The translations under genes were made by a program, and so were the position numbers. The notes beneath the pieces were generated by a model. That model did no database searches. It saw nothing but the letters and a program-made list of their open reading frames with translations, and was not told the origin of the DNA. Shown in pieces: positions 1 to 9,736 of a stretch of DNA of 64,000 bases. Origin of the DNA: Pantoea sp050157905 (lineage in GTDB: Bacteria > Pseudomonadota > Gammaproteobacteria > Enterobacterales > Enterobacteriaceae); contig NZ_JBKIWZ010000001.1 of assembly GCF_050157905.1 (NCBI RefSeq), forward strand, positions 1,426,001-1,490,000, written 5' to 3'. Numbering within the stretch: the stretch's first letter is position 1; each line of letters starts with the position of its first letter.

Positions 1-98
1 CGGGCGCGATTGGGGGTTCAGTCCTGACCAATGGTAGCGCACTGGGCACCGTCGGTGGCGCCGCTGTAGGTGGCATTATCGGTCATCAGGTCCACTAA
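1..98 (+). CDS. osmB: OsmB lipoprotein, 3' end only
   Basis: Partial gene cut by the window edge; the reading frame starts at base 3 and ends with TAA at 96-98, giving 31 C-terminal residues. The Gly/Ala-rich tail ending GGIIGHQVH is typical of OsmB, the osmotically induced outer-membrane lipoprotein with a glycine-zipper segment. The position next to yciH and pyrF matches E. coli. The signal peptide and lipobox lie outside the window, so they cannot be checked. Confidence 0.85.
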   Translation, partial: GAIGGSVLTNGSALGTVGGAAVGGIIGHQVH

Positions 99-144
99 GG
101 ACCTTATTAAAACAATAATCGGCTACGCTAGCATCTGCATCACA

Positions 145-175
145 ATCGGGCTACTTCGGTAGCCCGATTTCTTTT
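145..175 (+). terminator. osmB rho-independent terminator
   Basis: A perfect 10-bp stem (145-154 with 159-168) closes a TTCG tetraloop and is followed by a T-rich run on the + strand. It ends osmB transcription; the minus strand has no U tract, so it is probably not bidirectional. Confidence 0.85.
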
Positions 176-499
176 TCAGCCGCCCGCCAGTTTCACCTTC
201 ATGCCTTTGGCTTCCAGCAGGCTTTTGAGCAGGTCGCGTTTGTCGCCCTGAATCTCAATGACGCCCTCTTTCACCGATCCGCCGCAGCCACACTTTTTCT
301 TGAGTTCAGCGGCCAGCAACGTCAGTGCAGCATCGTCCAGGTCGACACCCGTGATCAGGCAAACGCCTTTGCCCTTGCGTCCGCTGGTCTGACGCTGGAT
401 ACGGACAATACCATCCCCCTTTGGCCGCGCTGTTTTAGTCTCAGGCTGGGTGATACGGCCGCTGTCGGTGGAGTAAACCAGTGGATTGTCGTTCGCCAT
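176..499 (-). CDS. yciH: YciH, SUI1/eIF1-like translation factor
   Basis: 107 residues beginning MANDN, close to the 108 of E. coli YciH. The C-terminal half has the SUI1/eIF1 fold signature, including KKKCGCGGSVK followed by the IQGDKR segment. The family is related to eukaryotic initiation factor 1 and affects start-site fidelity in vitro; its role in bacteria is still poorly defined. The ATG overlaps the corrected pyrF stop codon as TAATG, so the two are translationally coupled in the pyrF-yciH operon. Because of the one-base insertion in pyrF the frame now runs uninterrupted from PyrF into YciH, but the yciH start itself is intact. Confidence 0.9.
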   Translation of the reverse strand: MANDNPLVYSTDSGRITQPETKTARPKGDGIVRIQRQTSGRKGKGVCLITGVDLDDAALTLLAAELKKKCGCGGSVKEGVIEIQGDKRDLLKSLLEAKGMKVKLAGG

Positions 500-1219
500 T
501 ACGCGGTCTCCAGACTGTGAAGAATTGCCTGCAGGGCGGCGGCAGGATCGGCAGACTGGGTGATCGGACGGCCCGATCACCATATAATCTACGCCCGCCT
601 GCTTCGCCTGCTGCGGTGTCATGATGCGACGCTGATCGCCGGCATCGCTGCCTATCGGCCGGATACCCGGGGTGACCAGAGCAAAGTCCTGGCCCATCAC
701 CTGCCTGAAGCGGACCGCCTCATGCGCTGAACAGACCACGCCATCGAGCCCGCACGACTGCGTCAGCTTCGCCAGTCGCTCTGCCTGCTCGGCCGGTGAG
801 AGCGTGATGCCCAGTCCTTTGAGATCCTCTGCATCCATACTGGTCAGTACGGTGACGGCAATCAGCAGCGGTGCATCTTTGCCAAAGGGCTCAAGCGCCT
901 CACGCGCCGCACTCATCATGCGCGCGCCACCGCTGGCGTGGACGTTGACCATCCAGACGCCAAGATCGGCCGCGGCTGCAACAGCTCTGGCAGTGGTGTT
1001 GGGAATATCATGGAATTTGAGATCGAGGAACAGTTCAAAACCGCGCTGCTGCAGAGTCCTGACCAGCGACGGACCAAACAGCGTAAACATCTCTTTGCCC
1101 ACTTTAAGGCGGCAACTGCGGGGATCGATCTGATCGACAAAACGCAACGCGCTGTCGAGATCATGATAATCCAGCGCGACCAGAATCGGCGAAGCGGTCA
1201 CGTGATGGGGTGAAGGCAT
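499..1219 (-). pseudogene. pyrF: Orotidine 5'-phosphate decarboxylase, one-base frameshift near 3' end
   Basis: PyrF makes UMP from orotidine 5'-phosphate, the last step of de novo pyrimidine synthesis. The first 216 or so residues are a good PyrF, with the catalytic D66-x-K68-x-x-D71 motif (LDLKFHDIPN) and the phosphate-binding segment before YMVIG. Right after that glycine an additional G on the + strand at 570/571 shifts the frame; removing it restores RPITQSADPAAAL and a TAA at 499-501, giving a normal 239-residue protein. As written the C-terminal phosphate-binding arginine is lost and the frame reads on into YciH. Either a real mutation (expected uracil auxotrophy) or a base-calling error; I favour error because a second similar insertion occurs in oppA. 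Confidence 0.85.
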
Positions 1220-1414
1220 GGCATTTCCTCTTCAGCAGGCACCCGCAGGCGCAATAGACAAACGGCAAGCATTCTACCTGCGGTGTCTGACCATCACAAT
1301 CGCCATTGGCCCGCTGCCCGGCAAAACATGCACTGCGGCCGGGGTGTGTAAACTATTTCTCTTCATTAGTATGTTGTAACTATATTGCGATGAAAAACAG
1401 TCTCAGCTGTCAGC

Positions 1415-2584
1415 TTACTGACCGTCGAGACCACGGATAGGTTTGACCGAAGACCAGGTACGGCAGGAGGGACAATGCCAGTAAAGCGCATGGGCGGTAA
1501 AGCCACATTTCTGGCAGCGATAGCGGGGTTTGGTGCGAATCTGTTCGCCCACCATGTCGCGTAACACCATCAGACTCTCTTTTGCCCGGCCATCTTCCGC
1601 GTCATGCAGGTTAAGATCCATCAGACGATGGAAGACCCGCATTGTCGGATGCCGCTCAAGCTGACGGCTGATGTAATTCTGTGCAGCTTCAGAGCCCTGC
1701 TGCTGCTCCACGATGTCAGAGAGATAAAGCTCGGCAGCCGCTCCCGTATTCTCTTCCACGCAGCGCTGAAGAAAATCGGCCCAGGCATCAGGCTGATTCA
1801 GCCGCTGAAAGCAGGTTTCGAGCATCGCCAGCGTCTCACTGACCAGCTCTTTATCCTGATCCAGTACACGCTGCAGATGCCCTACTGCTCTGGCGTAATC
1901 CTCTTTTTCCATCAGAATACGGCCCATCATAATTGAGATACGGGCACTGTTGCGATCGGCCGACTCCCCTTTCTTCAGCAGGCTCATTGCCCGATCAAGA
2001 TCGTCACTGCTCATCGCCTGTAACGCCAGTTCGCAGTAGAAATGGGCGATTTCGCCCTTCTGTTTCTCTTTGCCCAGCTTAACCAGCCGCTCGGCAACCT
2101 CGATCGCCTGCTGCCAGTCACTGGTTGCCTGATGGATTAACAGCAGCTGCTGCAGCGCGCTCACCCGAAAGTCTGTTTCATCTGTGAGCTGCTTGAACAT
2201 GTCCTCCGCACGGTCGTAAAGTCCGGCGGCCATGTAGTCGCGCCCCAGCTGCTGTACCGCGAGCAGACGCTGTTCATAGCTCAGCGATGCACTTTCCATT
2301 AACGCCTGATGAATGCGAATGGCACGGTCCACTTCCCCGCGCGAGCGGAACAGATTTCCCAGCGTCAGGTGCGCTTCTACCGTGCCGCTGTCCTCTTTTA
2401 GCATATCGAGGAAGAGATCGACCGCTTTGTCCTGCTGATTCGAAAGCAGAAAGTTGACACCCGCGACATATTCCCGTGACAGCCGGTTGGCTTCCTGCTG
2501 CTTATCCTGATGGGCGCTGCGGCGGCCCATATACCAGCCATACGCAGCCGCAACCGGCAGCAGAAGAAACAGCAACTCGTGCAT
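1415..2584 (-). CDS. lapB: LapB (YciM), LPS assembly/LpxC turnover adaptor
   Basis: 389 residues, the same length as E. coli LapB. An N-terminal transmembrane anchor (about residues 1-18) is followed by a long array of tetratricopeptide repeats in the cytoplasm and a C-terminal rubredoxin-like zinc knuckle with two CxxC pairs (CQKC and CPSC). The protein couples FtsH-dependent degradation of LpxC to lipopolysaccharide level and is essential or nearly so in E. coli. It starts 6 bases after lapA and shares its transcript; pyrF and yciH follow downstream after a 195-base gap. Confidence 0.95.
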   Translation of the reverse strand: MHELLFLLLPVAAAYGWYMGRRSAHQDKQQEANRLSREYVAGVNFLLSNQQDKAVDLFLDMLKEDSGTVEAHLTLGNLFRSRGEVDRAIRIHQALMESASLSYEQRLLAVQQLGRDYMAAGLYDRAEDMFKQLTDETDFRVSALQQLLLIHQATSDWQQAIEVAERLVKLGKEKQKGEIAHFYCELALQAMSSDDLDRAMSLLKKGESADRNSARISIMMGRILMEKEDYARAVGHLQRVLDQDKELVSETLAMLETCFQRLNQPDAWADFLQRCVEENTGAAAELYLSDIVEQQQGSEAAQNYISRQLERHPTMRVFHRLMDLNLHDAEDGRAKESLMVLRDMVGEQIRTKPRYRCQKCGFTAHALYWHCPSCRTWSSVKPIRGLDGQ

Positions 2585-2590
2585 CAGAGA

Positions 2591-2902
2591 TTATTCCCGG
2601 CCAGCCGGAACCGCTGGCGGCGCGGCCAGGGCAGTGTTGCTCTGCTCGATTTGCGTCTGCATACGCTTAATTTTGCGATTGGCATTCGCCAGCGAAACGC
2701 GGGTGCGTAACCAGAACAGCCCGCAGATAACCCAGCCCAGCACAAAACCTGCGCCAAACAACGATGCCAGTAAGGTCGATACGCTGAACTCACCCTGCGC
2801 CAGCAGATAGTTAAAAGTAATGACCTGATCGTTATGCGCGCCTAAGGTGACGGAAATGATAAAGATGACCAGTACCACTAAAAAAATCAGCAAATATTTC
2901 AC
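2591..2902 (-). CDS. lapA: LapA (YciS), inner-membrane protein paired with LapB
   Basis: 103 residues. I chose the GTG at 2900-2902 because the protein then starts like E. coli LapA (KYLLIFLVVL) and is preceded at proper spacing by AGGA; a longer frame upstream has no such support. Two hydrophobic helices are visible (about residues 2-22 and 42-65) followed by a charged coiled-coil tail (NRKIKRMQTQIEQ). LapA is the first gene of the lapAB operon and interacts with LapB in LPS homeostasis. Confidence 0.92.
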   Translation of the reverse strand: MKYLLIFLVVLVIFIISVTLGAHNDQVITFNYLLAQGEFSVSTLLASLFGAGFVLGWVICGLFWLRTRVSLANANRKIKRMQTQIEQSNTALAAPPAVPAGRE

Positions 2903-3035
2903 AGTGCATCCTGTTGTGAGGTTGTCGAATAAATTATGCCAAAACGCCGGCAAAAATGCTGCTCCCAGCAGCATCGGGTGCGTCGCTTTTACGCAGACCC
3001 GGTTAATAATATGGGGTCTTCAGCGGGAAATACAA

Positions 3036-3794
3036 TCAGCTCTCCCGCTGAGCAACTTCTTTTTGTTCTTCGGGCGGCAGCGTCAGCGGGCCGCAGAAAC
3101 GCTGCGCCAGCCAGGTTGCCAGCGTCACCAGAAGCCATGAAAGCAGGGTTGCCATTGCCAGATCCCGGGGCCAGTGCATACCGAGCAGTAGCCGGCTGGC
3201 CATCACGCCAGTGGCCCAGATAAAGATGACGATCACACTCTTGTAGTGACGGCGTGGCCAGAGCAGACCCAGCGCCAGCAGCGCCCAGCTGGCGGCAAAC
3301 ATGGTATGGCCCGACGGGAAGGCAAAGCCGGTTTCGAACGCCCAGTGCTGTTTCAGCCAGCCAGGAATCTGCGTCTCATCGGCGATCAGCGAGGTAACCA
3401 TTTCACCACGCTGTTTGCGTTTCAGCTCATAAAATGTCTTTTCATCCAGACCGTGATGCTGTTCAAGCCAGATAACATAGGGACGGGGTTCCTGAATCTG
3501 CTCTTTGATAAAGGATTTGGTGTACTGCCCGGCCAGAATGGTCGCGTTCATGATAATCAGCAGCAGAATAGCGGGCTTCAGTCGAAAGCGCAGGCACCAG
3601 AGCATCCAGGCGCTGAGCAGCACACTGGTCACAATCCCCCAGGGACTGGTAACGGTTTCCGTCATCCAGAACAGGCCTCTGAGCAGCAGATTGCTTTCGC
3701 CCGGCTGCCACCGCCAGCCGGTCAGCCAGACAGAAAGCGGCATGATGAGCAACAGCAGCATACCCAGGGTCGTACGACGCGAAATCTTAAACAT
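3036..3794 (-). CDS. pgpB: Phosphatidylglycerophosphatase B, PAP2 family
   Basis: 252 residues with several transmembrane helices and the three PAP2 phosphatase motifs: KxxxxxxRP (KEQIQEPRP), PSGH, and SRxxxGxHxxxD (SRLLLGMHWPRD). PgpB dephosphorylates phosphatidylglycerophosphate and undecaprenyl pyrophosphate at the periplasmic face of the inner membrane. It is read leftward, next to lapAB, and divergent from ribA. Confidence 0.93.
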   Translation of the reverse strand: MFKISRRTTLGMLLLLIMPLSVWLTGWRWQPGESNLLLRGLFWMTETVTSPWGIVTSVLLSAWMLWCLRFRLKPAILLLIIMNATILAGQYTKSFIKEQIQEPRPYVIWLEQHHGLDEKTFYELKRKQRGEMVTSLIADETQIPGWLKQHWAFETGFAFPSGHTMFAASWALLALGLLWPRRHYKSVIVIFIWATGVMASRLLLGMHWPRDLAMATLLSWLLVTLATWLAQRFCGPLTLPPEEQKEVAQRES

Positions 3795-4021
3795 CCTTTT
3801 CCCTTATACCGGTGTAAGAGGAGAATAACTGCATGACTTTAGCTTAAAAAAGAATAACATACCCGTTACCGATTGGATAATCGTGCTTTATCACTGCAAT
3901 TGATGTCAGAGAGTACCAGCCCGCTTACGGGTTATGGCACAATATTGCACGTTTGTCGGGCCACACTGGCCTGTGCACTATCATGATGATAGTGCATCCT
4001 CTGAAGGTTCTGGAGAGTCAC

Positions 4022-4615
4022 ATGCAGCTTAAACGGGTGGCAGAAGCCAAACTGCCCACGCCATGGGGAGATTTCCTGATGGTAGGTTTTGAAGAATTGG
4101 CAACCGGACATGACCACGTTGCACTGGTCTTTGGCGATATTAATGACAACGAACCGGTCCTGGCGCGCGTTCACTCCGAATGCCTGACCGGCGATGCGCT
4201 CTTCAGCCTGCGTTGCGACTGTGGTTTTCAGCTCGAAGCCGCCCTCAATGCCATCGCTGAAGAAGGTCGCGGCGTGCTGCTCTATCATCGTCAGGAAGGC
4301 CGCAATATTGGCCTGCTGAATAAGATCCGCGCCTATGCACTGCAGGATAAAGGGTATGACACCGTCGAAGCGAACCACCAGCTTGGCTTTGCCGCTGATG
4401 AACGCGACTTCACCCTGTGCGCGGATATGTTCAAGCTGCTGGGCGTTAATGAAGTGCGCCTGCTGACGAACAACCCGCGCAAGGTAGAGATCCTGAGCGA
4501 AGCCGGGATTAATATCGTTGAGCGGGTGCCGCTGGTGGTGGGACGTAATCCCAAGAACGCGCACTATCTGGATACCAAGGCGAGCAAGATGGGGCATTTG
4601 CTGCCAAAGTCATAA
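4022..4615 (+). CDS. ribA: GTP cyclohydrolase II
   Basis: 197 residues, starting MQLKRVAEAK as in E. coli; an upstream in-frame ATG at 3953 would add 23 residues not seen in the family. The zinc-binding cysteines (SECLTGDALFSLRCDC) and the GTP-binding RQEGRNIGLLNK segment are present. The enzyme opens the GTP ring in the first step of riboflavin synthesis. I see no FMN riboswitch in the short upstream region (3795-4021), as in E. coli. Confidence 0.96.
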   Translation: MQLKRVAEAKLPTPWGDFLMVGFEELATGHDHVALVFGDINDNEPVLARVHSECLTGDALFSLRCDCGFQLEAALNAIAEEGRGVLLYHRQEGRNIGLLNKIRAYALQDKGYDTVEANHQLGFAADERDFTLCADMFKLLGVNEVRLLTNNPRKVEILSEAGINIVERVPLVVGRNPKNAHYLDTKASKMGHLLPKS

Positions 4616-4620
4616 CGAAG

Positions 4621-4646
4621 AAAAGCCGGGTTGCCCCGGCTTTTTT
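4621..4646. terminator. Bidirectional terminator between ribA and acnA
   Basis: GCCGGG (4625-4630) pairs with CCCGGC (4635-4640), with A-run before and T-run after, so it can serve both converging genes. Confidence 0.85.
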
Positions 4647-4647
4647 A

Positions 4648-7329
<2,682 letters not shown>

Positions 7330-7450
7330 AGCTCCTCCTTTTCGTTCATGGTCTTAACCTCAGAGAGACAAAGGTTTATGTTAAAGATAGACCACAAATT
7401 CGTTAACGTTTTGATTACAACACAAATTGCTACAATCGCCGTAAACGAAA

Positions 7451-7474
7451 ATGCCTCGTGAAATCACGAGGCAT
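7451..7474 (-). terminator. Hairpin between small ORF and acnA
   Basis: Perfect 10-bp stem (7451-7460 with 7465-7474) with a 4-base loop. Read on the minus strand the 3' side runs into TTTTCGTTT, a modest U tract, so it can act as a terminator or attenuator for transcripts coming from the small ORF at 7499-7582 toward acnA. Confidence 0.6.
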
Positions 7475-7498
7475 CATAAAAAAGGGGGGGTATTGAGA

Positions 7499-7582
7499 TT
7501 AGAGCGTTATCCACACCGCCGCAGACCAGAACGCAAAAGAGAATGCATACGCGCTAAGCCAGGACATTTTAATAATATTCAT
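7499..7582 (-). CDS. 27-residue hydrophobic small protein ahead of acnA
   Basis: Starts ATG with a strong AGGAG at 8-base spacing. The product is mostly one hydrophobic helix with aromatic residues (SWLSAYAFSFAFWSAAVW). Its position between the ymiA pair and acnA is where E. coli carries the tiny gene ymiC; I infer the relation from position, size and hydrophobicity only. It contains three Trp codons but no clear attenuator code. Function unknown; a single-pass membrane peptide is the simplest reading. Confidence 0.6.
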   Translation of the reverse strand: MNIIKMSWLSAYAFSFAFWSAAVWITL

Positions 7583-7739
7583 TTTATCTACTCCTTCGCC
7601 GGAATCGGGCGTAAAAGTTTAGCGGTCACCCTCTATGAGGCGACACCCTTTGGTCGTACAGGTGTGGAGATTGGCTGCCTGAAAGCATGCCGGGAACGTC
7701 GGTAATAAAAAACAGTGACAAATAAACGGTCTTAAAACC

Positions 7740-7919
7740 TTATTTGTTTTTCGGGTCCAGAAAAGACTCAATAAAAAGTCTCTGGTTATCACTCAAATCC
7801 CACGATTCGGGGATAGACACTTTTTCGTCCTTTGCAAGCGGCTCTTTGCCTTTGCAGGCAACCGGCTTGTGCTGGCGCGAGGTCAGTGAAGGTTTATGGC
7901 TGAGTGTATGTGCCCACAT
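7740..7919 (-). CDS. 59-residue protein downstream of ymiA (yciX position)
   Basis: The ATG lies 4 bases after the ymiA stop, so translation is probably coupled. The product is charged and soluble-looking, with basic N-terminal part (residues 1-33) and a conserved-looking acidic/aromatic tail containing IPESWDLSD and FIESFLDP. Position and coupling match E. coli yciX, but I cannot confirm sequence similarity from memory, so no symbol is given. No strong independent ribosome binding site is seen. Confidence 0.6.
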   Translation of the reverse strand: MWAHTLSHKPSLTSRQHKPVACKGKEPLAKDEKVSIPESWDLSDNQRLFIESFLDPKNK

Positions 7920-7923
7920 GGCT

Positions 7924-8082
7924 TTAGCCCCAGATACGCCAGATCATTAACGCAACAACTACCCAGAACAGCGCAGAAGCAGCGAATACGGTTAACCAGG
8001 CATTGCGACGGGTGTTACCGGTACGCTCAACCTTAGTGCTTTTTACCGGAAAGCCCGGTTCTACTGTCAGTCGTGTATTCAT
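7924..8082 (-). CDS. ymiA: YmiA small membrane protein
   Basis: 52 residues. The C-terminal half is a single transmembrane helix, with AWLTVF and ALFWVVVALMIW, closely resembling E. coli YmiA; the N-terminal half is basic and cytoplasmic or periplasmic. It lies between cysB and acnA as in E. coli, and it is the first gene of a two-gene unit with the 59-residue ORF. Function unknown. Upstream (8132-8149) is a TTTAGGA-GGAA-TCCTAAA dyad that may belong to its promoter region. Confidence 0.75.
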   Translation of the reverse strand: MNTRLTVEPGFPVKSTKVERTGNTRRNAWLTVFAASALFWVVVALMIWRIWG

Positions 8083-8535
8083 AGTTTTTGATAATCACTC
8101 TCAACAAAATGATTGATAACAACGATTAAGATTTAGGAGGAATCCTAAACGCGTTAAGGCCAAAAATCCAGTTATTTTTATTGAGCAAAACGATTAACGG
8201 TATTAATCAATATGCGCCAGTAACGTAAGAAATCATTAACTCCGGAACGAACTTTTAATAAAACCAGTCACTAAAAAATTTGAGTTAAATTAAAATCAGA
8301 TCCAATTATAACTACAGCCATAACCTGAGAACCGCGTATTTGCTGGCTAAACGAATCGGCTGTTAACTGGAGTATGGGAATAATCCTGGCGTGTCGCAAA
8401 GTGACATAGTTAAAAGTGTGTTGTAATTCGCATTTAAGAAAGCTGAACCGGGAAACCTGTGATCGATGTTTCATTTACAAAAAAATCATAAAAACTTTTG
8501 ATTCTCATTTGGCGCTAAAGCAGAGTAACAAAAAA
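8083..8535. other. Intergenic region between ymiA and cysB
   Basis: About 450 AT-rich bases without a convincing gene. It must carry the leftward ymiA promoter. The only structure I see is the 18-base dyad at 8132-8149, about 50 bases ahead of the ymiA start. Confidence 0.5.
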
Positions 8536-8552
8536 GGCTGCCCCCGGCAGCC
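8530..8552 (-). terminator. cysB terminator
   Basis: GGCTGCC (8536-8542) pairs with GGCAGCC (8546-8552); on the minus strand it is followed by a run of six T. Confidence 0.85.
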
Positions 8553-8578
8553 TAATGATTCAACGCAAGCGGTCAACG

Positions 8579-9553
8579 CTATTTAAACGGCAGCCGGATA
8601 TCCTTAAACATCGCCTCAATGTCCTCGTTCGAGCGCAGCGCGACTGCCGTGTCCACCACGTCACGCGTCAGATGCGGGGCAAAACGCTGGATAAAATCAT
8701 ACATATAGCTGCGCAGGAAGGTGCTGCGGCGGAAGCCAATCTTGGTGGTGCTGTTAGTAAAAATGTCGGCCGCTTCAATACGTATCAGGTCAGGGTCAGC
8801 AATCGGATCCACCGCCATACTGGCGATAACCCCTACCCCCAGGCCTAAACGTACATACGTTTTAATGACGTCCGCGTCTGTGGCAGTGAAGACGATGCGT
8901 GGAGTTAATCCCGCACGATTGAAGGCCGTATCCAGCTCCGAGCGGCCGGTAAAGCCGAAGGTATAGGTCACCAGCGGATACTCGGCGAGCTCTTCAATTG
9001 AAACCTGTCCTTTTCCGGCCAGAGGGTGATCGGCCGTCACCACAATCGCCCGGTTCCAGTGATAGCACGGCAGCATGATTAAATCGTCATAGAGATGTAA
9101 GGCTTCCGTAGCAATGGCAAAGTCTGCATTGCCCTTGGAAACGGCTTCCGCAATCTGGGTCGGTGAACCCTGGTGCATGTGCAGCGAGACGCGCGGATAG
9201 CGTTCAATAAAACCTTTAATGACGCCCGGTAGCGCATACCGCGCCTGGGTGTGCGTTGTGGCCACATAGAGTGAGCCTTTATCCGGCCAGGTGTGCTCAC
9301 CAGCCACCGACTTGATGGCATCGACTTTGGAGAGCACTTCGCGCGCAATGCGGATGATCTCTTCTCCGGCGGGTGTAACCTGCGTGAGATGTTTACCGCT
9401 GCGGGCAAAAATTTGCACGCCCAGTTCATCTTCCAGCATGCGTACCTGTTTACTGATGCCGGGTTGAGAGGTGTAGAGACCTTCCGCCGTCGAAGAAACG
9501 TTGAGGTTATGGTTTACCACTTCGACGATATAGCGCAACTGCTGTAATTTCAT
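8579..9553 (-). CDS. cysB: CysB, LysR-type regulator of sulfur assimilation
   Basis: 324 residues, exactly the E. coli length, when started at MKLQQLRYIVEV; the open frame extends 26 codons further but without family support. An N-terminal winged helix-turn-helix (about residues 1-60, with STAEGLYTSQPGISKQV) is followed by a periplasmic-binding-protein-like sensor domain that binds N-acetylserine and sulfate/thiosulfate. CysB activates the cysteine regulon and represses itself. Located beside topA as in E. coli. Confidence 0.96.
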   Translation of the reverse strand: MKLQQLRYIVEVVNHNLNVSSTAEGLYTSQPGISKQVRMLEDELGVQIFARSGKHLTQVTPAGEEIIRIAREVLSKVDAIKSVAGEHTWPDKGSLYVATTHTQARYALPGVIKGFIERYPRVSLHMHQGSPTQIAEAVSKGNADFAIATEALHLYDDLIMLPCYHWNRAIVVTADHPLAGKGQVSIEELAEYPLVTYTFGFTGRSELDTAFNRAGLTPRIVFTATDADVIKTYVRLGLGVGVIASMAVDPIADPDLIRIEAADIFTNSTTKIGFRRSTFLRSYMYDFIQRFAPHLTRDVVDTAVALRSNEDIEAMFKDIRLPFK

Positions 9554-9705
9554 ATCTGTTTTGTCCCGGTAAGTTACAGAGTCGCATCCCCGGTTGACGG
9601 ATAGTCGCGAGGCTGAAGAGAGGCTATGCATCAGAAAAGGCGGAAATGCTATAACGACTATATCAGTTTAAGTGGGAGAGTAGAACGGATTGATATAAGG
9701 CTCAG

Positions 9706-9728
9706 AAAAAGGCCAGCGAACGCTGGCC
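9706..9728 (-). terminator. topA terminator
   Basis: GGCCAGCG (9711-9718) pairs with CGCTGGCC (9721-9728); T-run follows on the minus strand. Confidence 0.85.
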
Positions 9729-9736
9729 TGAATAGA

